Of a stretch of 64,000 nt of DNA, positions 42,126 through 50,943 are shown piece by piece (position 1 is the first letter of the stretch; the number at the start of each line of letters is the position of its first letter). The notes beneath the pieces were generated by a model. That model was not told where the DNA came from. It did no database searches and worked only from the letters and a program-made list of their open reading frames with translations. A program made the translations under genes and the position numbers. This stretch comes from an uncultured Myxococcales bacterium (GTDB lineage: Bacteria > Myxococcota_A > Polyangia > Polyangiales > Polyangiaceae): NCBI GenBank assembly GCA_937949945.1, contig CALFEQ010000030.1, positions 1-64,000 of the forward strand, in the 5' to 3' direction.

Positions 42126-43076
42126 TCACTCGGCCGCGACGGACGTCGAGAGCGGATCGCGATCGAACGACGTGATCTCCGCGACGGTCCGCTCGGGGGC
42201 GTCGACCTGCAAGAAGTGCGAGGCGCCGTCCATCCACGTGAGCTCGGAGCCGGGCAGGTCCGTGTGGAAGAGCGTCCCGAACGAGGGCGGCACCATCACG
42301 TCCTTCGTCGCGAAGAGGATCTTCACGGGACACCGGACGGCCGTACCGCGCCGCGCGCGCAGCTCGGCGATGATCTGCGCGTGCTCGCGGGGGTCGAGGC
42401 TCTCTTCGAGGATCTTCACGAACACCCGTGCGCCGTCGAGCGTCTCGAAGAGTCGCCCGTACTCGGCGCACTCCTCCTCGCTCATGATGTCCTTGCGTGC
42501 ATAGTGCACGTTGTTCGCGACGAACGCCCGGGGGAACAGGTGCGCGACGTGCGCGACGACCGAGCTCACGGCGCCTCCGAGCATCGGCGCATGGAAGATC
42601 GCCCCGAGCAGGCGTGTCCGGACGAGCGGATATCCCGGCGCGTGCATGAGCACGAAGCGACGCGCGAGCGAAGCGCCCTCGTCCATCATCAGCATGCGCA
42701 GCGCGTAGAGGCCTCCGAGCGAGTTGCCCACGAGGTACACGGGCTGTCGGGAGATCGTGCGCACGTACGCCGCCAAGAAGCGCGCGACGTTCTCCACGGA
42801 GTAACGAAGATCGAGCGGCTTGTCGCTCAGGCCGGCGCCGACGAGGTCGGGAGCGAAGACGTGGTAACGCCTGCCGAGCGGCTCGAGGACGTAGCGCCAC
42901 GAATACGAGGACGTCATGAGCCCGTGCACCAGCACGAGGGGCGGACCGTCACCCGTCACCTTGTGGCGAACGCAGACCCTTCGCGTGCGCCCTTCGGCGT
43001 CGACGAAGCTCACGTTCAAGAACGCGTCCTCGATGTCGTAATAGGGGTGTGCCCACGGACCAGTGGCCGGCAGCAT
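42126..43076 (-). CDS. Alpha/beta-fold hydrolase
   Basis: The protein has 316 residues and is soluble. Motifs of the fold: oxyanion region LVLVHGLMTSSYSW, DLVGAGLSD, the nucleophile elbow GNSLGG (Ser), acid Asp in LFATKDVMVP and the catalytic His in GASHFLQVDAPE. It resembles haloalkane dehalogenase- or esterase-like hydrolases, but no residue tells the substrate. Residues about 150-220 form a lid domain. The start at ATG 43076 gives MLPATGPWAHPYYDIEDAFL, which leads directly into the domain. It is divergent from the trehalose fusion gene. Confidence 0.9.
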   Translation of the reverse strand: MLPATGPWAHPYYDIEDAFLNVSFVDAEGRTRRVCVRHKVTGDGPPLVLVHGLMTSSYSWRYVLEPLGRRYHVFAPDLVGAGLSDKPLDLRYSVENVARFLAAYVRTISRQPVYLVGNSLGGLYALRMLMMDEGASLARRFVLMHAPGYPLVRTRLLGAIFHAPMLGGAVSSVVAHVAHLFPRAFVANNVHYARKDIMSEEECAEYGRLFETLDGARVFVKILEESLDPREHAQIIAELRARRGTAVRCPVKILFATKDVMVPPSFGTLFHTDLPGSELTWMDGASHFLQVDAPERTVAEITSFDRDPLSTSVAAE

Positions 43077-43187
43077 GCGTGGTGTCGAGTGTAGCTCCCG
43101 CTCGATTCTAGGCCCAAAGTTGCGGCGACCTGTCACACACCGGCGTGGCACACGACGTGATATGGGTGGGGTCGGAGGACCTGACCC

Positions 43188-45446
43188 GTGGACGGTGGAA
43201 GCGCGCGCGTGTCGAGCGAACACTGGCTGACGCTCGCTCGACACACACCGCTCGGGATTCTGTGTGACCTGGACGGCACGCTCGTCCCGTTCGCCCGAAC
43301 GCCGGAAGAGGCGCGGCCCGACCCGGACGTCGTCGCGCTCGTCGATGCGATCGCGGAGCTTCCCGGCGTGACGATGGCGATCGTCAGCGGGCGCCCGAGG
43401 ACATGGCTCGAGACCTTTTTCACGAGCCCGCACGTGTTCCTCATGGCCGAGCACGGCGCATCGCGTCGCGGAATGGGCGCCTGGGAGAACGTCGGCGAGG
43501 TCGACCCGACGCCGCTCGAGGAGCTCGCCTCCACGCTCGAGTCGCTCGTCCGGCGGCACCCGGGCGCGCTGCTCGAGCGCAAGCAGACGACCGTCGCGCT
43601 CCACTACCGGCAGGTGCAGCGCGACCGTAGGGGCGAGCTGCTCGTCGAGGCCTACGGCATCATCGACGCCTTCGTGGCACGGTACCCGGCCTTCGAGCGC
43701 CTCGAGGGCACCCTCGTCACCGAGATCCGCCCCGCCTCCGTCAACAAGTCCGCGGCCGTGCCGTGGATCCGCGGCATCGCCGGCGCGGGCGCGCGTCTGG
43801 TCGCGCTCGGGGACGACGTCACGGACGAGCACATGTTCCGTGCGATGGAAGGCGCGGACGAGTCGGTCGTCGTTCGCACGGCGGGCCGGCGTCGGACCGC
43901 GGCGCGGTGGGAGCTCGAAGACTCCTCGGAGGTGCGGACGGTCCTCCGATGGATCCACGGCGTGCGCGCGGGCAAGACCCCGCCGCCGGTGGTGCTGCCG
44001 CGCGAGATCCAGCAACCGTCGATCAAGTCGGCGGCGGCCTCGAACGATCTGCTCGTCGTCTCGAACCGGCTCCCCGAGCTCCGCCACGTGGAGAACAACG
44101 ACGAGAACGAGCGGAAGAAGAACGTCGGCGGGCTCGTCTCGGCGCTCGAGCCCGCGCTCCGCAGCCGCGGAGGCATGTGGCTCGGCTGGAGCGGGCGCAC
44201 GGTCCCGAGCTCGGAGCCGGTCACGACGGGCGTGGTCGAGGCGACGGACGCGTCGTCCGGCGTGCAGCTCGCCTGGGTCGACTACAAGGAGTCCTGGTAC
44301 CGCCACTACTACCTGGGCTTCTGCAACGGGACGCTCTGGCCGCTCTTCCACTCGTTCCCGTCGCGCGTGCGGATCTCGGACGAGGGCTGGAACGCGTACA
44401 AGGAGGTGCACGAGACGTTCGCGGACCTCGCGGCCCAGCTCACGAAGCCGCGCGCCACGATCTGGGCGCACGACTATCACCTGCTCCTCTTCGCGCGCGT
44501 CATGCGCCAGCGCGGCCACCTCGGGCCGATGGGGCACTTCCTCCACATCCCCTTCCCGTCCCTCGACATCTTCGCGATGCTCCCGTGGGCGGCGCAGGTG
44601 ATCGACGCGCTGCTCGACTTCGACCTGCTCGGCTTCCACACGCCTCAGCACGTCGCGAACTTCCTCCAGTGCGCGTCCGCGCTGCTCCCGGCGAAGGTCT
44701 CCGACGACGTCGTCCACCACCGCGGGCGCACGACGCACGTCGCCGCGATGCCCATCGGCATCATCCCCGACGTCTTCCAGGAGCCGCCCGATCCCGCGGT
44801 CTCCGAGGAGATCGACGGGCTGATGCGCATCCTCGGCGACTCGAAGCTCGTGCTCGGCGTCGACCGCCTCGACTACACGAAGGGCATCCCGGAGCGGCTC
44901 CTCGCCTTCGGGCGCATGCTCGAGATGTTCCCGGAGTGGCGCGGGAAGGTCTCGCTCGTCCAGATCTCCGTGCCCTCGCGCGCGGACATCCCGACCTACG
45001 CGGAGCAGCGCGCGAAGATCGAGGCGATCGTCGGTCGCCTCAACGGCGAGCTCGGCGAGGCGGGGTGGGTCCCCGTCCGGTATCTCTACCGCTCCTACGG
45101 CAAGGAGCAGCTCGCGCAGCTCTACCGGGCGGCCGCCGTCGGGTACGTCACGCCGCTGCGCGATGGCATGAACCTCGTCGCGAAGGAGTACGTCGCGGCG
45201 CAGTCGCCCGAGAACCCGGGCGTGCTGCTCCTCTCGCAGTTCGCGGGCGCGGCGGTGGAGATGCAGGACGCCGTGCTCACGAACCCGTATCACATCGACG
45301 GCATGGCACGAGACCTCGATCGCGCGCTCCGGATGCCGCTCGACGAGCGCAAGGCGCGTCACGCGAAGCTCTTGGCGGTCGTCCAACGCTCGAACGCGGT
45401 GACGTGGGCCGAGGGCTTCCTCGACACGCTCGCCGCGTGCCGGTGA
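43188..45446 (+). CDS. otsB-otsA: Trehalose-6-phosphate phosphatase/synthase fusion (OtsB-OtsA order)
   Basis: The protein has 752 residues. Residues about 22-255 are a HAD-type phosphatase (CDLDGTLVPF with D27/D29, VSGRP, AEHGA, KSAAVPWI, ALGDDVTDEHMF). Residues about 285-750 are a GT20 synthase (VSNRLP, GGLVSALEPAL, HDYHLLLFA, LGFHTPQHVANFL, GVDRLDYTKGIPERL, PLRDGMNLVAKEY). The synthase makes trehalose-6-phosphate from UDP-glucose and glucose-6-phosphate; the phosphatase releases trehalose. Known fusions mostly have the synthase first; here the phosphatase comes first. The GTG start follows GGAGG by nine bases. With treY it gives the cell a second route to trehalose. Confidence 0.95.
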   Translation: MDGGSARVSSEHWLTLARHTPLGILCDLDGTLVPFARTPEEARPDPDVVALVDAIAELPGVTMAIVSGRPRTWLETFFTSPHVFLMAEHGASRRGMGAWENVGEVDPTPLEELASTLESLVRRHPGALLERKQTTVALHYRQVQRDRRGELLVEAYGIIDAFVARYPAFERLEGTLVTEIRPASVNKSAAVPWIRGIAGAGARLVALGDDVTDEHMFRAMEGADESVVVRTAGRRRTAARWELEDSSEVRTVLRWIHGVRAGKTPPPVVLPREIQQPSIKSAAASNDLLVVSNRLPELRHVENNDENERKKNVGGLVSALEPALRSRGGMWLGWSGRTVPSSEPVTTGVVEATDASSGVQLAWVDYKESWYRHYYLGFCNGTLWPLFHSFPSRVRISDEGWNAYKEVHETFADLAAQLTKPRATIWAHDYHLLLFARVMRQRGHLGPMGHFLHIPFPSLDIFAMLPWAAQVIDALLDFDLLGFHTPQHVANFLQCASALLPAKVSDDVVHHRGRTTHVAAMPIGIIPDVFQEPPDPAVSEEIDGLMRILGDSKLVLGVDRLDYTKGIPERLLAFGRMLEMFPEWRGKVSLVQISVPSRADIPTYAEQRAKIEAIVGRLNGELGEAGWVPVRYLYRSYGKEQLAQLYRAAAVGYVTPLRDGMNLVAKEYVAAQSPENPGVLLLSQFAGAAVEMQDAVLTNPYHIDGMARDLDRALRMPLDERKARHAKLLAVVQRSNAVTWAEGFLDTLAACR

Positions 45447-45509
45447 CCGTGTGACGGTGAGGACGCCCGAAAGTCGCGTCCGTCGACCTCGGCGCGTTAC
45501 GATCGCCGC

Positions 45510-46355
45510 GTGACGAACGCATCGCTCCGCCTCCGCGCGCTACTCTGCGCAGCGTGGATCGCTCCCGCCGCGACGTCGATCACCGCGTGCGGCGGCTGGG
45601 GCGGCGGCTCGGCTTGGCTCCATCAGCCGCTCGTCGAGGAGGAGCGGCAGTCGATGCAGTCTTCGTGGGAGCGTACGCCGTACGAACGGCCTCGCGCGCG
45701 AACGATCGGGGCCATGCCGAAGGAAGGCGCGAACGACCCCACCGGCGGCGGCGGCCGGGTGCTCGGCGTCTTCCGCAACACGTACTACGACTTCCCGAGC
45801 GAGGCCGACTTCACGGGAGAGGCCGTCGCCTTGATGAATCCGTCGTGCCAGCCGATCGCGAAGGTGCCGCGCGGGTTCTACGAGGCGGTCTGCGTGCAGG
45901 GCTCCGGCTCGCTCGCGAGCGGCGGCACCGTCAGCTTCGCGAAGCGCGACTGCGCCTGCGCCGAGACCTGCCCGCGCACGGGGCAGAAGATCTGCTTCGA
46001 CGCGCTCGACAAGAACACCTTCCCCTGGGGCCGCGGCGCGGCCGGCACGCCGATCACGCCGCTCCGCACCGTCGCCGCGGACACGAACGTCCTTCCGATG
46101 GGGACGGTCATCTACGTGCCCGAGCTCGACGGCCTCGCGGTCCGGCCCGAGGTATCGAACGGCGGAGGCACGATCGACGGCTGCTTCGTGGTGGAGGATC
46201 GGGGGCTCCGCGTGCGGGGCGAGCACATCGACATCTTCACGGGACATCCTTCGCAGACGGCCGTGCTGAACGCGCTGGTGCCGAGCAACCAGGGCGTCAC
46301 CGTGGTCGTGGACGCTCCGAAGTGCGCGCGCCTCGCCGGCGCCGCTCGACGCTGA
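45510..46355 (+). CDS. 3D-domain lipoprotein (MltA-like C-terminal fold)
   Basis: The protein has 281 residues. The signal peptide ends SITAC. The C-terminal part (about 180-265) matches the 3D domain named after three conserved Asp: VLPMGTVIYVPELDGL, GTIDGCFVVEDRGLRVRGEHIDIFTG. In MltA-like lytic transglycosylases and Rpf-associated proteins this fold acts on peptidoglycan. A Cys-rich stretch (about 148-170, KRDCACAETCPRTGQKICFD) precedes it, and is unusual. The start is a GTG after a short gap behind the trehalose gene. Confidence 0.85.
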   Translation: MTNASLRLRALLCAAWIAPAATSITACGGWGGGSAWLHQPLVEEERQSMQSSWERTPYERPRARTIGAMPKEGANDPTGGGGRVLGVFRNTYYDFPSEADFTGEAVALMNPSCQPIAKVPRGFYEAVCVQGSGSLASGGTVSFAKRDCACAETCPRTGQKICFDALDKNTFPWGRGAAGTPITPLRTVAADTNVLPMGTVIYVPELDGLAVRPEVSNGGGTIDGCFVVEDRGLRVRGEHIDIFTGHPSQTAVLNALVPSNQGVTVVVDAPKCARLAGAARR

Positions 46356-46396
46356 CGCGCCTTTCGCGGGCTCCGCCCGCGTGACATGCTCACGGT

Positions 46397-46906
46397 ATGG
46401 ACGGGCCGTACCGCGAGGCGAAGCCGCTGGCGGACCTCATTCCGCCGGACAGACGGCGACAGAAGACCGTCGCGCTCGTCGTCGTCAGCATGATCGCCGG
46501 CGTTGTCCTGTTCCAAGGCGCACGCGCGCTCCTCGAGACGCCGCACGAAGCCGTCGAGGTGCCGCCGCCCGTCGCCACGACCACGGCGCACGAACCTTGG
46601 GGTGATCCGCCGCCCGCGCCGTCGCCCGGTCCGCTGACGATGGAGGAGGTGGAGCGCGTCGTCGCCGCCCACCGCGTGTCGGTCAAGCGTGCGTGCTGGG
46701 ATCGGCTCGAGGTCGGCGAGGCTTCGGCGAGGGTCACGCTCAGCATCGTCGTCGGCGCGAGCGGCGACGTCGTCTCGGCGGAGGCGAGCGGCACGAACGC
46801 GCTCGTCGCCGTGTGCATCGAGAATCAGGCGCGCACGTGGCAGTTCCCCGCGCACGGCGAACGTAGCTCGACGATCGCGATACCGTTCGTGTTCACGCGG
46901 AGCTGA
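46397..46906 (+). CDS. TonB-C/AgmX-like membrane protein
   Basis: The protein has 169 residues. One membrane segment (about 24-45, VALVVVSMIAGVVLFQ) follows a basic start. A Pro-rich linker (about 55-82) leads to a C-terminal domain (VKRACWDRLEVGEASARVTLSIVVGASGDVVSAE, then ALVAVCIENQARTWQFPA) that matches the TonB C-terminal/AgmX family common in myxobacteria. It is a single-pass periplasmic protein that may contact outer-membrane or gliding machinery. It is convergent with the next gene, sharing a terminator region. Confidence 0.8.
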   Translation: MDGPYREAKPLADLIPPDRRRQKTVALVVVSMIAGVVLFQGARALLETPHEAVEVPPPVATTTAHEPWGDPPPAPSPGPLTMEEVERVVAAHRVSVKRACWDRLEVGEASARVTLSIVVGASGDVVSAEASGTNALVAVCIENQARTWQFPAHGERSSTIAIPFVFTRS

Positions 46907-46929
46907 CGCGAGCGAACGCGCACGTCATG

Positions 46930-46971
46930 AAAAAAAGGCGCGCCGGACGTCTGGTGGAGACGCCGGCGCGC
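46930..46971 (-). terminator. Rho-independent terminator of the CxACSCPRGD lipoprotein gene
   Basis: A 14-bp stem (left arm 46938-46951 with one bulged base, right arm 46959-46971; read as GCGCGCCGG-ACGTC and GACG-CCGGCGCGC) with a short loop is followed on the minus strand by seven U (46930-46936). This is the clearest intrinsic terminator of the window, about 55 bases downstream of the lipoprotein stop. Confidence 0.8.
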
Positions 46972-47024
46972 GGGAGAACCTCGTTTACGTCGTTACGCGT
47001 GGAGAGGGAGGAGGGGTGTGAGGG

Positions 47025-48119
47025 TCAATTCTCGACGCGCTTCCAACCGAGGCTCTCGAGCTGGTTCCCGGCCGCGGCGTCCTGCGGGATGACGACGGCC
47101 GTGTCGCCACGCGGGCACGAGCACGCCATGCAGACGAACCGCGGCTCGGTGTAGTCGAGGAAGGCAGCCCACGAGAGCGGCGCACCGGCGCCGGCGGCCC
47201 ACGAGGTGAGCTGCCGAAGCTCGTCGTCACCGCTCGACGCGCGCTCCCACGGGTTCGTCCCGCACTGCGTGGGGGCCGTCACGAACGCATCCGTGAGCGG
47301 AGCGAAGCCGAACTCCGAGACGAGCACGTGCGCGTCGGCATGCGACTTCGCGCGGACGATGAGCTGATCGCCGCGCGGGCACGAGCACGCCGCGCAGACG
47401 AACCGCGGCTCGGCCGCCTGGGCGAAGCCGATCATCTCGAGCTCGATCCCGCGGTTGCGGAAGAAGACGTCGACCTCGCCGGCCTCACCGGCCAGGTACG
47501 AGCGGCGCTGGCCGGGCGCGGGCTGCGCACCGTGCCACGGGTTCGCCCCGCACTGCTTCGGAGCGTAGGTGAGCCACGTCGTGGCGGGCTCCGGCTGCTC
47601 CGGGATGCCGTCGTAGCTGTAGAGCGTGCGCTGCGTGCCGTCCTCGTCGATCTCCTCGACGATGATCCTCGCCTCGACGATGTCGCGGCACGTACGGGTG
47701 CGGTGATCGGTGATCGTGATGGAGCGCCGCTTGCCGTCGATGGTCCGCTCGGCCTTGAAGATGCTCGATCCGCAGGAGAGCCCATCGAAGGTCAGGCGGT
47801 ACTCGCGGAAGTCGGGTACGGCCGCGATCTCGCAGCTGCCGCCGACCGTGTTCCAGAGCAGCGCGCGCGGACCGTCGGCCTCGTTCTTCAGCGAGAGCGC
47901 CGTGTACAGATCGCAGCGCGGGTCGGGGGCGGCCCCGGGCGCGCCGTAGAGCTTGTAGTCACCCGGCGCGATGCGCTCCGCCGCCTGGGTGAGCTCGCCT
48001 TCCGCCGCGGCCGCTTCGCCCGAAGCCGCATCGGTCGTGCAGCCGGCGACGACGAAGGAGAACGCGGAGGCGAGGAGAAGCGAAGAAGAGCCAAGCTTGA
48101 CAAGAGAGCTGGGAGCCAT
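47025..48119 (-). CDS. Lipoprotein with two CxACSCPRGD repeats
   Basis: The protein has 364 residues. The signal peptide ends FVVAGC (C27). Residues about 50-180 are a beta-rich domain with three Cys. Two copies of a unit of about 80 residues follow (190-275 and 285-362): each has QCGxNPW, then EPRFVCxACSCPRGD and a closing Phe/Trp-containing LGFAPL or LGWKRV. The four Cys of each unit (for example C190, C242, C245, C247) could bind metal or form disulfides. I do not recognise the family. It is followed by a strong terminator and is probably on its own. The start ATG follows GAAGACCTCGGTATC without a clear ribosome binding site. Confidence 0.8.
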   Translation of the reverse strand: MAPSSLVKLGSSSLLLASAFSFVVAGCTTDAASGEAAAAEGELTQAAERIAPGDYKLYGAPGAAPDPRCDLYTALSLKNEADGPRALLWNTVGGSCEIAAVPDFREYRLTFDGLSCGSSIFKAERTIDGKRRSITITDHRTRTCRDIVEARIIVEEIDEDGTQRTLYSYDGIPEQPEPATTWLTYAPKQCGANPWHGAQPAPGQRRSYLAGEAGEVDVFFRNRGIELEMIGFAQAAEPRFVCAACSCPRGDQLIVRAKSHADAHVLVSEFGFAPLTDAFVTAPTQCGTNPWERASSGDDELRQLTSWAAGAGAPLSWAAFLDYTEPRFVCMACSCPRGDTAVVIPQDAAAGNQLESLGWKRVEN

Positions 48120-48259
48120 GGCGGAAGACCTCGGTATCCGTTTCGGAGTCAACGCGTCGCGTCGCGCTGTCCGATGGCGACCATGTGGCACCATGTAGGT
48201 CCGGGGTCAAGGCTCGACCGTGCGCTTTCAGGATCGCAGCCGCCCTTGCGCGAAATTAA

Positions 48260-48490
48260 TTAGCTCTTCCGCAAGGTTGCGAGGATGGCCGCGTAGAGGC
48301 GCTCGTCGATCGGACCGCAGCCTTCCGGCACCTCGTTGCCCGCGAGGAGACTCGTGATCAGCTGGTCCGCGCGGTCGACGAGCGCGCGAACGCGAGCGAG
48401 CTTCTCCAGGAGCTGGCAGATCTCGAGCTCGGCGAGCAAGCGCCTGTCGTCGGAGTCGGTCAGCGCCTCGATTGACGGGAGATGTTTCAT
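48260..48490 (-). CDS. Small helical protein of unknown function
   Basis: The protein has 76 residues and is acidic: MKHLPSIEALTDSDDRRLL, then a helix ELEICQLLEKLARVRALVDRADQL and a C-terminal helix. No family is recognised. GGAGAAGCG before the ATG supports the start, and codon use fits. It may be a small regulatory or scaffold protein. The 140 bases downstream to the lipoprotein promoter have no other gene. Confidence 0.5.
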   Translation of the reverse strand: MKHLPSIEALTDSDDRRLLAELEICQLLEKLARVRALVDRADQLITSLLAGNEVPEGCGPIDERLYAAILATLRKS

Positions 48491-48921
48491 GACTCGCTTC
48501 TCCTCGGTTGGCTCCGGCGACGTGTTGCACAACGTCACGCACGTCTCTCCGGTCACGAGATCCTCTGCCCCTTCGAAGCTCGACGAAGACGAAAGCGACC
48601 CATGCGAGCGGCGCTGACGAGCGTGATGCTCGCCGAGACGAGCTTCCGTCCGACCATCGTCGGACGAATACGGTCGCGTTCGACGTCGACCTCGTCCGAC
48701 GCGAGCGGAGTGGAAACGAAATGCTCGCCTCGCCATCGCATGACCGAGAGCGATGCAAGTGAAGGGCCTCGGGGGGCTTGATCCGCGCCGCGGAGAGCAC
48801 GTGAGGAACGTCGCCTCAGCGCGTGACGCACGTTGCTTCGGACATCTCGCCACGGCGCCCGTTGCCGCTGTCGAGGTGCACGCGTAACCTTCGAAGGCGC
48901 GTCCCGGATCGTTCGCTTAGG
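48491..48921. other. Divergent promoter region between the small helical gene and a kinase
   Basis: These 431 bases hold no supported gene. A perfect palindrome CGTCCGAC-CATC-GTCGGACG lies at 48647-48666, and a related half GTCCGACG recurs near 48694. This may be an operator. I see no clear promoter boxes for either gene. Confidence 0.45.
48647..48666. promoter_or_regulatory. Palindrome CGTCCGAC-N4-GTCGGACG
   Basis: Eight-base arms are perfectly complementary with a four-base centre, in the intergenic region of two divergent genes. A further CGTCCGAC half lies about 40 bases downstream. The size fits a dimeric repressor site. Confidence 0.35.
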
Positions 48922-50892
48922 ATGAGCACTCCCGAACCGCAGCCGCCGCAGTCGTCGCCGGCCGGGACGAGCCTCGTGGGGCAGATCGTCTCCGGCCGCT
49001 ATCGCATCCGCGAGCTGCTCGGGGAGGGCGGCATGGGCGCGGTCTACCTGGCCGAGCACACGCTCATGCGCAAGCGCGTGGCGCTGAAGCTCCTTCACGC
49101 GGACATGAGCCGCGACCCGGAGGTGCTCGCGCGCTTCAAGAGAGAGGCCGAGGCTGCGGCGCACGTCGAGCATCCGAACGTCGCGACCGCGACCGACTTC
49201 GGTCAGACCGAGGACGGCTCGTTCTTCCTCGTCCTCGAGTACGTCGAAGGCACGAGCCTCCGAAAGGTGATCGAGCAAGGCGCCGTCCACCCGGCGAGGG
49301 CGCTCCACGTCGCGCGTCAGATCGCGTTCGCGCTCGATCGCGCGCATGCCGCGGGCATCGTTCACCGCGATCTCAAGCCGGAGAACGTCATGCTCGTGAA
49401 GAAGGGCGACGATCCCGACTTCGTGAAGGTGCTCGACTTCGGCATCGCGAAGGTGGAGCGCCCGGCGCGAGACACGGGCCAACCGCTCACGCGCTTGGGA
49501 ACCATCCTCGGCACGCCGGAGTACATGGCGCCGGAGCAGGCGCTCGGCGAGAAGGTCGGCCCCGCCGCCGACCTCTACGCCGTGGGCGTGATGCTCTACG
49601 AGATGCTCACGGGCAAGCATCCGTTCGACACGGAAGACCGCATGGCCATCCTGTCGATGCACATCGTCGCGCCCGTCCCGAGGATGGCCGACCGGAACCC
49701 GGCGATCGACGTCCCCGCGCCCATCGAGGAGCTCGTCCGCAAGCTGCTCGAGAAGGACGCGAAGGCGCGGCCACCGAGCGCGCGAGCGCTCGCGGAGGCG
49801 ATCGAGGTCGCCGCTGCGCAGAGCGGTATCGATCTGCCGCACGTCCTGTCGGCGCGATCGTTCGGCCGCGAGAGCAACCCCGATCTGATGCGCTCGCCGG
49901 CGCCGTCGGCGATGTCGTCGACGGAGGTCGCGCCCCAATCGCTCCGCGCGCCCGAGTCCTCCGCAGGTCCCGTCGATGCGCTCGCCGCGACCGACTACGG
50001 GCTGCCGGCGAGCGTGGTGAACCCCGCGTCGGGCGCCGCGCACGCGAGCCGGCCGACGGCAGGAGCGCTCGATGGGCTCGCCGAGCGCATCAAGGCGATC
50101 CCGCGCGGCGTGCTCATCGCCGTCTCGAGCATCATCCCGATCTGCGTCCTCGCGCTCGTCGTCACGGTCATCGTCGCTCGGCGCTCCTCCGGCGTCGAAC
50201 AGGAGCTCGCGGACGCCGCGGCGCCGTTCGCGACGGGAGCCGAGGCGCCCGCCGCTCGACCCACCCATGCCGCGCCGGAGCGCATCGAAGCCGCCGCGGC
50301 CCAGGGACCTTCCGCGCTCGAGGCGCTCGCGAAGGAGTTCCCCGACGACACGGCGGTGCAGCGAAGGCTCGTGCTGGCGTACGCCGAAGCGAACGCGACG
50401 CGCGAGGCCCTCCGCGCGATCCGCGCGCTCGCGAGCAAGGACGTCGCCGCGATCGACGAGCCGGTCCTCGCGGTCGTCGTCGAGGCCGCGCAGCGCGCCG
50501 AGACCGCGGACGACGCCTTCGGTCTGCTCGAAGGCGGACTCGGTGAGCGCGGCGTCGACGGCTTGATCGAGCTCTCGTCGAACAAGAAGGTCCCCGCGGC
50601 GACCCGCACGCGTGCGACGAAGAGCCTCAGTCGTGCGGACACGCGCGCGAAGGCGTCCCCCGCAGCCCTCGTGTTCCTCGACCTGAAGAACGCGAAGAGC
50701 TGCACCGCCAAGCGGGATCTCCTCGAACGCGTGAAAGACAGCGGCGACGCACGCGTCCTGCCGTTGCTCAAGACGATGAAGAGCACGCGCGGCTGCGGCT
50801 TCATGGGCAGGCGCGACTGCTACCCGTGCTTGCGACGCGGCGGCGCGCTCGACGAAGCGCTCGCCGCCGTCGAAGCCCGCGTGCACGAGTGA
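48922..50892 (+). CDS. Eukaryote-like Ser/Thr kinase, membrane-anchored, with repeat-like tail
   Basis: The protein has 656 residues. The kinase domain (about 27-300) has LGEGGMGAVYLAE, VALK (K56), HRDLKPEN (148-155), DFGIAK and GTPEYMAPEQ. One membrane segment lies near 396-418 (VLIAVSSIIPICVLALVVTVIV). The extracytoplasmic tail of about 230 residues is Ala/Glu-rich, with helical repeats (ALEALAKEFPDDTAVQRRLVLAYAEANA) and a Cys-containing end (GCGFMGRRDCYPCLR). The TPR- or HEAT-like tail may bind an envelope ligand. The ATG follows a short TTAGG site. Confidence 0.94.
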   Translation: MSTPEPQPPQSSPAGTSLVGQIVSGRYRIRELLGEGGMGAVYLAEHTLMRKRVALKLLHADMSRDPEVLARFKREAEAAAHVEHPNVATATDFGQTEDGSFFLVLEYVEGTSLRKVIEQGAVHPARALHVARQIAFALDRAHAAGIVHRDLKPENVMLVKKGDDPDFVKVLDFGIAKVERPARDTGQPLTRLGTILGTPEYMAPEQALGEKVGPAADLYAVGVMLYEMLTGKHPFDTEDRMAILSMHIVAPVPRMADRNPAIDVPAPIEELVRKLLEKDAKARPPSARALAEAIEVAAAQSGIDLPHVLSARSFGRESNPDLMRSPAPSAMSSTEVAPQSLRAPESSAGPVDALAATDYGLPASVVNPASGAAHASRPTAGALDGLAERIKAIPRGVLIAVSSIIPICVLALVVTVIVARRSSGVEQELADAAAPFATGAEAPAARPTHAAPERIEAAAAQGPSALEALAKEFPDDTAVQRRLVLAYAEANATREALRAIRALASKDVAAIDEPVLAVVVEAAQRAETADDAFGLLEGGLGERGVDGLIELSSNKKVPAATRTRATKSLSRADTRAKASPAALVFLDLKNAKSCTAKRDLLERVKDSGDARVLPLLKTMKSTRGCGFMGRRDCYPCLRRGGALDEALAAVEARVHE

Positions 50893-50943
50893 GGGCAGGA
50901 ACCGGATTGCCCGCCCGATGGGCCCGGCCTAGGCTCCGCGCCC

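Noticed and set aside
43130..43165. CRP-like palindrome TGTCAC/GTGGCA before the trehalose fusion gene
   Set aside because: The two halves do not pair over more than three bases and the spacing is wrong for TGTGA-N6-TCACA; a sigma-54 match there also fails at the -12 GC.
46360..46382. Short GCGGGC/GCCCGC stem after the 3D-domain gene as terminator
   Set aside because: Only six base pairs with no T-run; in this base composition such stems are common by chance.
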